A stretch of 7,130 bases of DNA from Flavobacteriaceae bacterium (GTDB lineage Bacteria > Bacteroidota > Bacteroidia > Flavobacteriales > Flavobacteriaceae): NCBI GenBank assembly GCA_002702405.1, contig NZZH01000041.1, forward strand, positions 1,899 through 9,028, read 5' to 3'. A program made the translations under genes and the position numbers. Positions 1 to 6,753 of the stretch are shown here, piece by piece. Below the pieces are notes generated by a model. That model did not search any database. It worked only from the letters and a program-made list of their open reading frames with translations, and was not told the DNA's origin. Each line of letters opens with the position of its first letter. Position 1 is the stretch's first letter.

Positions 1-1445
1 CTTACACTTTGCCTGTAACGGTCTTCATGTATACGCTCATTGTTACCATGGATACCTGAGCTTTCATTGCCTTCATAAATATAAGTATTAAAACCATAGC
101 TTGCTATTCCTATGCCTCTAGAAAATCTACTATCAGTAAATCCTGTACTTACAGAGGGTGAAAGTTTTGAGTTAGGGTAGTTGGTACTTATAAAGTCCTC
201 AATTGCTAAATAGAGTTCTGAATTTGTAGGAGATGAGCCTGGAAAGCCTAACATGAGGGGCTCAACTTCAACTCCAGTATCCTTTATAAGATCTTCTATT
301 TGTTCAATAAATTCTTCAGGTTTATTATCGGGTAATATTCTACAATCTATCTCGGCCCATGCCGTAGGGGGAACTACGTTTATTTTTATTCCTCCATTCA
401 TTCTGGTTAACGAACAAGTATTGCGAGTTAGTGCATGAGAAGAAGGCGAAAATTCTTGAAGCTTCTTCATAAAAGATGGATCTTGGATCATATTCTTAAT
501 ATCTTTATATTTACTTCTAAAAGGTTCTTCTAAAGCTTCAGACCTATCTAAAAATACTCTATCAACTTCAGGTATGATTCTAGGTTCGAAAGGACTATTC
601 CATATAATATTCAAAGCCTCTACTATTCTTGAAACGGAACTTGTGGTTCTTGGGGACGAGCCATGACCGGGTTGATCAACTGAATTAAGTCTTAACCAAA
701 CAGGTATCTTCTGCGTTACTTCTATACTGAAACCAATCCCTTCCTTAGATCTAAAACCACTACCACCTTCGTTTAATAACAAAGCAGCACCTTCAAAGGC
801 TTCTGGTTTATTTTCAACTAGCCACCCCATTCCATATTTGCCACCCGACTCTTCATCAGCAGCAGCTATAAAAATGATATCCCTATTTAATTCTTTATTT
901 GATCTATGAAGTTTAAGAAAGTTAGCTAGATGAGATATACCTAACCCTTTCATATCTAAAGCTCCTCTACCCTGTATGTAGCCGTCAACTATTTCACCAG
1001 ATAAGGGCTCGAAATCCCAATACTCTTCATTAGCAGGAACAACATCTGAATGATGTAACAATATAAGAGCGGGTTTGTCTCCGCCTTCTAACCTGGCCCA
1101 AATATTGCCTCTTCCAGGAGCACTCTCTGCAGATTCATAAGATATACCTTCCTTATCAAATATTTTCGCTAGAAAATCTACGGCTCTTGATTCATTTCCT
1201 GGAGGGCTAATCGTATCAACCTTTAAATATGCTTGTAACAAAGCTACTGCTTCGTCTTCCAATAAAAACTTCTTAACTTCTTTTCTAGAATTTTTTTTGC
1301 TAGGTTTTTCTTGAAGTAGCGTATATGAAAATTCTTCTCCCGTAACAATATGAGGACTAGTATCAGCTATATGCAAGCTAGAAATAAATAGAGCAAATAA
1401 GAGAACCGTGATTTTTTTTATATTAGTTTTCAAAATGTTTTTCAT
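1..1445 (-). CDS. Secreted M20-family zinc metallopeptidase (CPS1/PM20D1-like), C-terminus cut by window edge
   Basis: Predicted exported dinuclear-zinc hydrolase of the M20 family, which cleaves peptides or N-acyl amino acids. The frame is open for 481 codons from ATG at 1445 to the left edge, with no stop in the window. The N-terminus (MKNILKTNIKK, then a hydrophobic stretch to about residue 28) is a signal peptide, possibly ending near LHIA/DT, so the enzyme should act in the periplasm or be lipid-free and secreted. M20 landmarks are in order: H132-S-D134 in LLHHSDVVPA, D164 in GALDMKG, E198-E199 in DEESGG, E226 in LNEGG, dimerisation-domain H261 in QPGHGSS and D367/R369 in DCRILPD, and the last zinc-ligand histidine H466 in GIHGNN. 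All expected metal and catalytic residues are therefore present, and probably only about 15 to 30 residues are missing. The start lies 23 bases inside the helicase gene. TTG at 1433 in the same frame is an alternative start, but ATG fits better. The exact substrate cannot be told from sequence. Confidence 0.93.
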   Translation of the reverse strand, partial: MKNILKTNIKKITVLLFALFISSLHIADTSPHIVTGEEFSYTLLQEKPSKKNSRKEVKKFLLEDEAVALLQAYLKVDTISPPGNESRAVDFLAKIFDKEGISYESAESAPGRGNIWARLEGGDKPALILLHHSDVVPANEEYWDFEPLSGEIVDGYIQGRGALDMKGLGISHLANFLKLHRSNKELNRDIIFIAAADEESGGKYGMGWLVENKPEAFEGAALLLNEGGSGFRSKEGIGFSIEVTQKIPVWLRLNSVDQPGHGSSPRTTSSVSRIVEALNIIWNSPFEPRIIPEVDRVFLDRSEALEEPFRSKYKDIKNMIQDPSFMKKLQEFSPSSHALTRNTCSLTRMNGGIKINVVPPTAWAEIDCRILPDNKPEEFIEQIEDLIKDTGVEVEPLMLGFPGSSPTNSELYLAIEDFISTNYPNSKLSPSVSTGFTDSRFSRGIGIASYGFNTYIYEGNESSGIHGNNERIHEDRYRQSV

Positions 1446-2706
1446 GAAATTCTTGTATATCTGGATCAACCAAAGCATCTGAGATTTTTAATTCTCTTTG
1501 TAAGTGTAAAGAATTTAAGTTTCTACATCTACTTAAAGCGACATAAGCTTGTCCTGTCGCAAAGGCACCTGTTCCCAGATCTACTGAACAGCTATCAAGA
1601 GTTAGGCCTTGAGACTTGTGTATGGTAACAGCCCAACCTAATTTGATTGGAAATTGCTTAAAAGAAGATACAACTTCTTCTAAGACTTCGTCTGAATCAT
1701 CATCATAAGTGAATTTAACCTTATTCCATTCTTCTCTTTCAACTTTATGAGTTTTACTATTTATTTTTACCTTTATACATTTCTTTTTTTTATCTAAACA
1801 CTCTGTAACTGTTCCTAATGTTCCATTAACCCATCGTCCTTCAGAGTCATTCTTAATAAACATAACACTTGCGCCTTGCTTGATCTTTAACTCTCTAGGT
1901 GCTGGTAAATCATTTTCATTTAAGTCTCCAAATTCTTTTGACTTAATTATTTCTTCAGGGCTATCTAAATAAGTCAGTTTATGGTTATTCAACTCTTCAG
2001 CTCTGTTCTTTCTAGAAGTTAGTGTCATGTATGCATCGGATTCTAATGTTGGATCAAAGCATTGAGAATTAATCTTGTTTATTGTCTTTTCTAAATCGCT
2101 TCCTATTCTTATATTGTTTAAGAGTTCATAGAAGCCTTCATCTTCTTCTTGTCTGAAAGATTTATCTAATTGGAAGTATTTAACATTTTTAACCTCCTTA
2201 AAACTTAGAGCATCGAAGAAATAGATAGAGTCGTACTTGTCATATATTTCCCTTTCTTCATGTTGCTTGACCACAGGAGGAAGTTGGAACAAATCTCCGC
2301 AAGCCAGAACATGGATACCACCAAACGGTTCTGTAGATTTTTTATAAATTTGTAAAGACTGTGAAATAGCATCTAGCATTGGTGCTCTTACCATCGAGAC
2401 TTCATCTATAATTAATAGCTCTAGATTTTTTAATAATTTAGCAAACCTGGGGTCTTTGGACTTAGTAATCATTGGTATAGTTTCAAAACCAATCCTAAAA
2501 GCAGAATTAATTGTTGTGCCTCCAATGTTTAAGGCCGCTATTCCAGTAGGAGCAACTACAATCTTTTTGCAAGACAATTGATTTTTAACCCTTTCAAGTA
2601 GTGTTGTTTTGCCAGTTCCTGCCGCACCTGTTAAAAATATAAACTGCTGCTCTTCATTATCACTAAGAAGTTCAACTATTTGATCTTGTACAGAATCAAA
2701 TGACAT
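1423..2706 (-). CDS. Compact Pif1/RecD-like SF1B DNA helicase (AAA family ATPase)
   Basis: Predicted ATP-dependent 5'-3' DNA helicase of 427 residues. Visible motifs in order: Walker A GAAGTGKT (27-34), motif Ia region VAPTGIAALNIGGTTINSAF (51-70), Walker B IIDEVSM with D101/E102, motif III GDLFQLPPV (137-145), the DKSFRQ motif with arginine-finger-like R185 (181-186), a VNGTLGTV turn (293-300) typical of the C-terminal RecD2/Pif1 fold, motif V WAVTIHKSQGLTLD (358-371) and motif VI GQAYVALSRC (385-394). The TGIAALNIGGTTINSAF signature points to Pif1-like proteins rather than RecD of RecBCD. The protein is close to the minimal helicase core, with no extra N-terminal domain. Family members unwind forks, R-loops, G-quadruplexes and recombination intermediates; which of these applies here is unknown. 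It follows rmuC by 12 bases and its end overlaps the M20 gene, so the three are probably co-transcribed. The ATG at 2706 has only a weak ribosome site, so coupling to rmuC translation is likely. Confidence 0.93.
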   Translation of the reverse strand: MSFDSVQDQIVELLSDNEEQQFIFLTGAAGTGKTTLLERVKNQLSCKKIVVAPTGIAALNIGGTTINSAFRIGFETIPMITKSKDPRFAKLLKNLELLIIDEVSMVRAPMLDAISQSLQIYKKSTEPFGGIHVLACGDLFQLPPVVKQHEEREIYDKYDSIYFFDALSFKEVKNVKYFQLDKSFRQEEDEGFYELLNNIRIGSDLEKTINKINSQCFDPTLESDAYMTLTSRKNRAEELNNHKLTYLDSPEEIIKSKEFGDLNENDLPAPRELKIKQGASVMFIKNDSEGRWVNGTLGTVTECLDKKKKCIKVKINSKTHKVEREEWNKVKFTYDDDSDEVLEEVVSSFKQFPIKLGWAVTIHKSQGLTLDSCSVDLGTGAFATGQAYVALSRCRNLNSLHLQRELKISDALVDPDIQEFHEKHFEN

Positions 2707-2718
2707 CAGAACTCATGA

Positions 2719-3618
2719 CTAAGAATCTAATTTATCCATATTTTTAATAGCACGCCCCATTTGTCTTTCTCTAGTGGCATGTTCATTTACAGCTTTGAGC
2801 ATAGCATCAGCCTTTTTTAAAAGGTCATCAGTGGAACTATTAAATTTCTCAAACTCTTTTTTAAGTTTTCCAAACTCCTCCATGATATCACCAGCCCTTT
2901 CATTCAAAGCTAATGTTCTAAATCCCATATGAATACTTATTAGATAAGCGGCAAGAGAATTTGGTCCCATAATTAAAATTCTTTTATCCCTAAAAAGATC
3001 CTCTCTAAGGCTATCAAGAGTATCTATTAACTGCATCAACGATTCACTTGGGATATACATTACACCTAGATCTATTGTTGTACCTTCTTGGACATATTTA
3101 TTCTTTATATCCTCTGCATCATTTACAACATGCCTTCGAATATCTTCTTTTGCTTTTTTTTCTAATTTTTCATCGCCAGTTTCAGTTGCTTTAATGTAGT
3201 TATCAAATAACGCAGAAGGAAACTTGGCATCAATTGGTAATAACAAGCCTTCAGGTAATCTAATAACAAATTCCACTCTTTTGCCAGAGCCAGTCACCAC
3301 TTCATAATTACTTTCATAATGCTTAGGACTAAAAATATCTTTTATGATTGCTTCTAGTGACCATTCACCAAACTTTCCAGCTAGAGTTCCTCCTGACAAA
3401 TATCTGTTTAACTTATTGATAGGATCTTGGAATGACTGCAAGTCTCTAGAAATCTCATTAATTGATGACTGCTGAATTTCTATTGCCTTATCAATTAGTG
3501 AGAACGAGTTTTGATTTCTATCACCTCCCTTTGAATCGTTAGTGATTATATAAAGACTTATCGAAACCAATACGACTAAAACCAATAATAAGAGGGCTAT
3601 TAGAATTTCCATCGTCAC
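2719..3618 (-). CDS. rmuC: RmuC-family DNA recombination-limiting protein, short form
   Basis: RmuC-family protein of 299 residues. The family is a predicted PD-(D/E)xK-type nuclease that limits recombination at inverted repeats in E. coli. A hydrophobic helix at residues 3-25 predicts a single N-terminal membrane anchor with the rest in the cytoplasm. A short helical stretch (about 38-75) is followed by the conserved domain: GKFGEWSLEAI (81-91), RVEFVIRLP (114-122), LPIDAKFP (127-134) with the D130-x-K132 pair, DLGVMYIPSESL (183-194), RILIMGPNSLAAYL (213-226) and GFRTLALNERA (232-242). E116 sits where a catalytic acid is expected. A second helical stretch (245-285) closes the protein. E. coli RmuC is about 475 residues, so the long coiled coil between anchor and nuclease domain is much reduced here. 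The start is GTG at 3618, but ATG at 3612, two codons in, is equally possible because neither has a clear Shine-Dalgarno. The gene lies 44 bases after the transporter and 12 before the helicase. Confidence 0.92.
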   Translation of the reverse strand: MTMEILIALLLLVLVVLVSISLYIITNDSKGGDRNQNSFSLIDKAIEIQQSSINEISRDLQSFQDPINKLNRYLSGGTLAGKFGEWSLEAIIKDIFSPKHYESNYEVVTGSGKRVEFVIRLPEGLLLPIDAKFPSALFDNYIKATETGDEKLEKKAKEDIRRHVVNDAEDIKNKYVQEGTTIDLGVMYIPSESLMQLIDTLDSLREDLFRDKRILIMGPNSLAAYLISIHMGFRTLALNERAGDIMEEFGKLKKEFEKFNSSTDDLLKKADAMLKAVNEHATRERQMGRAIKNMDKLDS

Positions 3619-3638
3619 AGACTAAGAGCTTGAATAGG

Positions 3639-3661
3639 AAAAATCAATTGAGATGCTCTCA
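3639..3661 (-). terminator. Weak hairpin plus T-run between transporter and rmuC
   Basis: Directly after the transporter stop codon the minus strand reads TGAGA-GCA-TCTCA (3661-3649), a 5-bp stem with a 3-base loop, followed after ATTGA by five T residues (3643-3639). This could be a leaky intrinsic terminator or attenuator that lowers rmuC-helicase expression relative to the transporter. The stem is short and only 40% G+C, and the T-run starts five bases late, so it may equally be chance in AT-rich DNA. Confidence 0.25.
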
Positions 3662-3662
3662 T

Positions 3663-5093
3663 TTAGGTCTCCATCCTACCAGTGTCATATCCCAAATTAG
3701 TCAAATTCTCTTCATGTATCGTTTTATTAATTTCGTACTTAGAAATGAAATACAAAGAAACTGGAGCAATGATATAAAGCAAAGAAGTTGAGAAAATAGC
3801 TAAATTAGTTACAGCCTCTCTTTTTTCTTCAATAGAGCCGTCTTCTCCAAAACCCGCTAATGATAAAAGTAGACCAGAAAGAAGTACACCAAAACCTCCA
3901 AGCACCTTCCCGGATAGCCCATTAACAGAAATTATCAATCCCTCTGATCTTGAATGAGTTGTTTTCTGATGATCTTCAACAACATCAGAAAACATTGAAC
4001 TAAACACAATACCATTTATAACACGAACACCTGCCATGAATGCTGATTGAATAGCTATCAAGAAAAATAGAGCACTAAATATGCCCAAGCCAACCTCAGG
4101 TAGGATGTTGGTCTGAAACTTTATATCAATTATTCTTAATACAGTTAATGAAGGGCCCACTGTTATCATCAAAACTGTCAAAGCGATGACAGATCTTTTT
4201 TTATCCTTATCTTGTAATAATTTATTAGCACTAAGACCAGCTATCATTGCACCCGGAATACTTAAGCCCAAAATCAAGGTAAATTCATTAGGTTGCCATT
4301 GCCAAAAGTAATTAATTAAATAAATACTAAATACGCCAGATAAAGAGCCCACTATTCCGAATAATGATGTTCCTATGATTAGATTACGCCATGAATTATT
4401 CTTCCATAATGCCGTAATGCCTTTAATTACTCCTGTGTTTTTTGTTTCTTCCTTTACAGTTGTTTTTTCAAACTCTGATTCAACATTCCTAAGCTTGAAA
4501 ACAGAAACTACACTAGTAATTAGAAATAAAGTAACAACAATAAGTGAAACGGCTTTATAACCACTTTCTTGATTCCAATTATTTCCAAAAATTATTGCAA
4601 TGGTAGAGTAAAAAATTACAGTTCCTAGGATTCCAAAATTGTTATTCCTAGCATGCAATAAATTCCTTTGTTCATAGCCCTTTATCATCTCTATCCCTAA
4701 AGAAGCTCTAGGTATAAAAAACATAGTGCTGCTTATTCGAGTAACTATGATAAATAACAATAATTGTAAAAATAGAGCAAATTGACTATTTCCTAATTGA
4801 ACATTAAACAAAAGAAAAACTCCTAAACTAAAACCGATTAATCCCAGTGCCATGAAAGGAATACGTCTGCCATACTTAGAAGTTGTTCTGTCAGACATGC
4901 CACCAATCATTGGATCTGTAAAAGCGTCTACAAATAAAGATAAAGCTATACCTAATCCGCATAAAAAAGGGTCTAAACCAAGGACTTGATTATAAAAATA
5001 TAGAAGAAACATGCCTAAAAAGGCTTCAGTAGCTGCTCCTCCGACGTTTCCTATTGCCCAAGTATTAAGATACTTTTTTTGAAGATCTTCCAC
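3663..5093 (-). CDS. MFS transporter, GPH/MelB-type sugar:cation symporter
   Basis: Inner-membrane transporter of 476 residues, predicted to bring a sugar or glycoside into the cell with Na+ or H+. It belongs to the glycoside-pentoside-hexuronide (GPH) branch of the major facilitator superfamily. The evidence is the segment LFVDAFTDPMIGG with D56 and D60, matching the cation-site aspartates D55/D59 of E. coli MelB, followed by SDRTTSKYGRRIPFM (67-81), the family's loop 2-3 motif. A second motif is PRASLGIEMIKGYEQR (128-143), corresponding to the P-x-x-AL-x-x-E-x-x-x-D/Y-x-x-R signature. About twelve hydrophobic segments are split by a charged central loop near residues 200-235. Length fits the family (450-500). 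The start is GTG at 5093, and no in-frame ATG lies upstream before the tRNA. The gene begins 25 bases after tRNA-Gly and probably shares its promoter. No sugar-processing gene adjoins it, so the substrate is unknown; non-sugar substrates are possible for this family in marine bacteria. Confidence 0.9.
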   Translation of the reverse strand: MEDLQKKYLNTWAIGNVGGAATEAFLGMFLLYFYNQVLGLDPFLCGLGIALSLFVDAFTDPMIGGMSDRTTSKYGRRIPFMALGLIGFSLGVFLLFNVQLGNSQFALFLQLLLFIIVTRISSTMFFIPRASLGIEMIKGYEQRNLLHARNNNFGILGTVIFYSTIAIIFGNNWNQESGYKAVSLIVVTLFLITSVVSVFKLRNVESEFEKTTVKEETKNTGVIKGITALWKNNSWRNLIIGTSLFGIVGSLSGVFSIYLINYFWQWQPNEFTLILGLSIPGAMIAGLSANKLLQDKDKKRSVIALTVLMITVGPSLTVLRIIDIKFQTNILPEVGLGIFSALFFLIAIQSAFMAGVRVINGIVFSSMFSDVVEDHQKTTHSRSEGLIISVNGLSGKVLGGFGVLLSGLLLSLAGFGEDGSIEEKREAVTNLAIFSTSLLYIIAPVSLYFISKYEINKTIHEENLTNLGYDTGRMET

Positions 5094-5118
5094 TTTCTTA
5101 TATTTCCATCTTTAGGAT

Positions 5119-5192
5119 TGGAGCGAGATACGAGAATTGAACTCGTCTCTCAACCTTGGCAAGGTTGCGTAATACCACTATACCAATCTCGC
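5119..5192 (-). tRNA. tRNA-Gly, anticodon GCC
   Basis: The minus strand folds into a full 74-base cloverleaf. The acceptor stem GCGAGAT/ATCTCGC (5192-5186 with 5129-5123) is perfectly paired. The D arm GTA/TAC has a 9-base loop, and the anticodon stem CAACC/GGTTG encloses the loop TTGCCAA with anticodon GCC at 5160-5158. The variable loop is AGAG, the T stem is ACGAG/CTCGT with loop TTCAATT, and the discriminator is U. The 3' CCA (5121-5119) is encoded, as is usual in gammaproteobacteria. This tRNA reads GGC and GGU. It lies between a promoter and the transporter gene, with no terminator visible after it, so it is probably processed out of a longer mRNA. Confidence 0.97.
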
Positions 5193-5208
5193 TAAATTAG
5201 AACGAAGC

Positions 5209-5236
5209 ATTATAGACGATTTTTTTTAAGTATCGA
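5209..5236 (-). promoter_or_regulatory. Sigma70-type promoter for tRNA-Gly (and probably the transporter operon)
   Basis: On the minus strand, TCGATA (5236-5231, 4 of 6 matches to TTGACA) and a perfect TATAAT (5214-5209) are separated by 16 bases. The spacer contains a run of eight A residues. Initiation would fall near 5202, about 10 bases before the mature tRNA 5' end at 5192. The site fills the only gap of note between the matB stop (5243) and the tRNA. Because no other good promoter is seen before 5093 or 3618, it may drive the transporter, rmuC, helicase and peptidase genes as well. Confidence 0.65.
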
Positions 5237-5242
5237 TTTCTT

Positions 5243-6748
5243 TTAATTAAAGGTGTCTCTAAGTATATTCTTCTGAACTTTTCCCATAGCATTTCTGGGA
5301 AGTTGCTCAACTAGCTTCACTTCTTTTGGTGCCTTAAATCCTGCTAATTGACCCTTAATTTCTGCAATTATTTCTTTTTTATTAAGCAATGCTCCTTCTT
5401 CAGAAACTATAATTGCAACAACCTTCTCTCCTAGGTCTTCGTCACTAATACCAATGACTGCTGATTCCAGCACTCCATCTATTTTATCTATTATTGACTC
5501 AATTTCTTTGGGATAGATATTTAAACCACCAGAAATAATCATGTCTTTAGAGCGGCCTACGATACTCAAATATCCATCTTCATCAATTAAACCTTTATCC
5601 CCTGTATTAAAAAATTTATCTTCTGAAAAATCCTCTTTAGTTTTGTCCGGCATTTCCCAGTATCCTTTAAAAACATTGGGTCCCTTGATTTGAATATTCC
5701 CAATCTCACCTTCAGGAAGAATAACATTATTTTCATCAACAATTTTTACCTGTACATCCTGAAGAGGCAGGCCAACAGTTCCCGGTTTCCTTTCACCTTT
5801 TAAAGGGTTAGAAGTGTTAATGTTGGTTTCAGTCATTCCATACCTTTCTAGGATTTGATGATTTGTTCTTTTGTAAAATTCGTTAAAGGTTTCTTCCAAT
5901 AAAGGTGCTGAACCAGAAATAAATAATCTTATTTGGTTTGTTAATTCAGGATCTAGAGCGTCTCGTGTTAAAAGCCTAGTGTAATAAGTTGGAACTCCCA
6001 TCATAACTGTGCACTCAGGTAAAGATTTCAGAATGGAATCTACCTCAAAAGACTCAAGCCATTTCAATTTCGAGCCTGTCATCAATGCACAACCTAAAGC
6101 CACGAATAGACCGTGCACATGATAAATGGGCAATGCGTGTAATAAACAGTCGGATTCTTGAAAACCCCAAGCTTTTACTAGACTTTGTACATTTGAGGAT
6201 ATGTTGCCATGAGAAAGCATAATCCCTTTTGGTTTGCCCGTAGTTCCTGAAGAATAAAGCAAGGCAGCAATGTCATTTTCAGAGCAATCAACTGTAATAA
6301 AGCTATCTTCAGTAGAAGAAATGTCTGAAAAATTACCGCTTCCATCCTCATTCAATACAAATAAATGATTGATACTGTGTCCAAGGCCTAAATCATTAAT
6401 TCTTGAGATAGTTTCTTCGTTAGAAATAAATAACGAAGGCTTGGCATCGTCTAAGAAATAACTGAGTTCCCTTTCCTTATAAGCTGGATTAAGGGGATGA
6501 AATATAATATTAGATCTAACGCAAGCAAGATATAAGTAGACCATTTCAATACATTTATCTACTTGGACGGTAACTCGGTCCCCTTCTGACAATCCAAGTC
6601 CTTTCAGCCCATTGGCTAGCCTGGCTGTTTCAGAGTCTAATTCTCTGTAGGTAATATTTAAATCTTTATCGTCATAGAGGAATAAGCCCTCGAGGTTTTT
6701 CTTAAAACCTTCTTTATAACTAGTATAAAGATTGCCTTTAGTGGTCAT
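5243..6748 (-). CDS. matB: Acyl-CoA synthetase, probable malonyl-CoA synthetase (MatB)
   Basis: Adenylate-forming ligase of 501 residues, predicted to convert malonate (or methylmalonate), ATP and CoA into the CoA thioester, AMP and pyrophosphate in the cytoplasm. ANL-superfamily motifs: P-loop YSSGTTGKPKG (165-175), YGMTE (303-307), the NTGD aspartate D384, hinge GRSKD (398-402) and the catalytic lysine K490 in PRNAMGK. Features recalled from MatB proteins favour malonate: HALPIYHVHGLF (204-215), the run ERYGMTETNINTSNP (301-315) and the PGTVGLPL segment. Length (about 500) also fits MatB. The ATG at 6748 follows the SDR stop by 5 bases, with an AGGT ribosome site over the SDR end, so the two genes form an operon. 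The usual mat partners (malonyl-CoA decarboxylase, malonate carrier) are not in the window. A general medium-chain acyl-CoA or feruloyl-CoA ligase is the main alternative. Family certainty is very high; substrate certainty is moderate to good. Confidence 0.85.
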   Translation of the reverse strand: MTTKGNLYTSYKEGFKKNLEGLFLYDDKDLNITYRELDSETARLANGLKGLGLSEGDRVTVQVDKCIEMVYLYLACVRSNIIFHPLNPAYKERELSYFLDDAKPSLFISNEETISRINDLGLGHSINHLFVLNEDGSGNFSDISSTEDSFITVDCSENDIAALLYSSGTTGKPKGIMLSHGNISSNVQSLVKAWGFQESDCLLHALPIYHVHGLFVALGCALMTGSKLKWLESFEVDSILKSLPECTVMMGVPTYYTRLLTRDALDPELTNQIRLFISGSAPLLEETFNEFYKRTNHQILERYGMTETNINTSNPLKGERKPGTVGLPLQDVQVKIVDENNVILPEGEIGNIQIKGPNVFKGYWEMPDKTKEDFSEDKFFNTGDKGLIDEDGYLSIVGRSKDMIISGGLNIYPKEIESIIDKIDGVLESAVIGISDEDLGEKVVAIIVSEEGALLNKKEIIAEIKGQLAGFKAPKEVKLVEQLPRNAMGKVQKNILRDTFN

Positions 6749-6753
6749 TTTAT

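Noticed and set aside
253..438. 61-residue plus-strand open frame
   Set aside because: It lies antisense within the M20 peptidase gene, whose frame is open and rich in family motifs here; the plus-strand translation has no recognisable features.
3612..3646. Possible separate promoter for rmuC (TTGATT with TAGTCT, 17-base spacer)
   Set aside because: The -10 matches only 3 of 6 positions and would lie almost on the start codon, leaving no room for a leader.
4375..4560. 61-residue plus-strand open frame
   Set aside because: It is antisense to the central-loop region of the MFS transporter and looks like a shadow of that coding sequence.
5081..5090. Perfect palindrome gaagatcttc near the transporter start
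   Set aside because: It is a 10-base palindrome inside coding sequence at codons 2-5, with no partner site; likely chance.
5119..5192. tRNA-Gly as an integration site for a mobile element
   Set aside because: No integrase gene, no repeated copy of the tRNA 3' end and no change in base composition on either side; the flanks are ordinary housekeeping or metabolic genes.
5221..5230. T-run on the plus strand as a terminator
   Set aside because: It is an A-run on the transcribed minus-strand message and no plus-strand gene ends here; it fits better as the promoter spacer.
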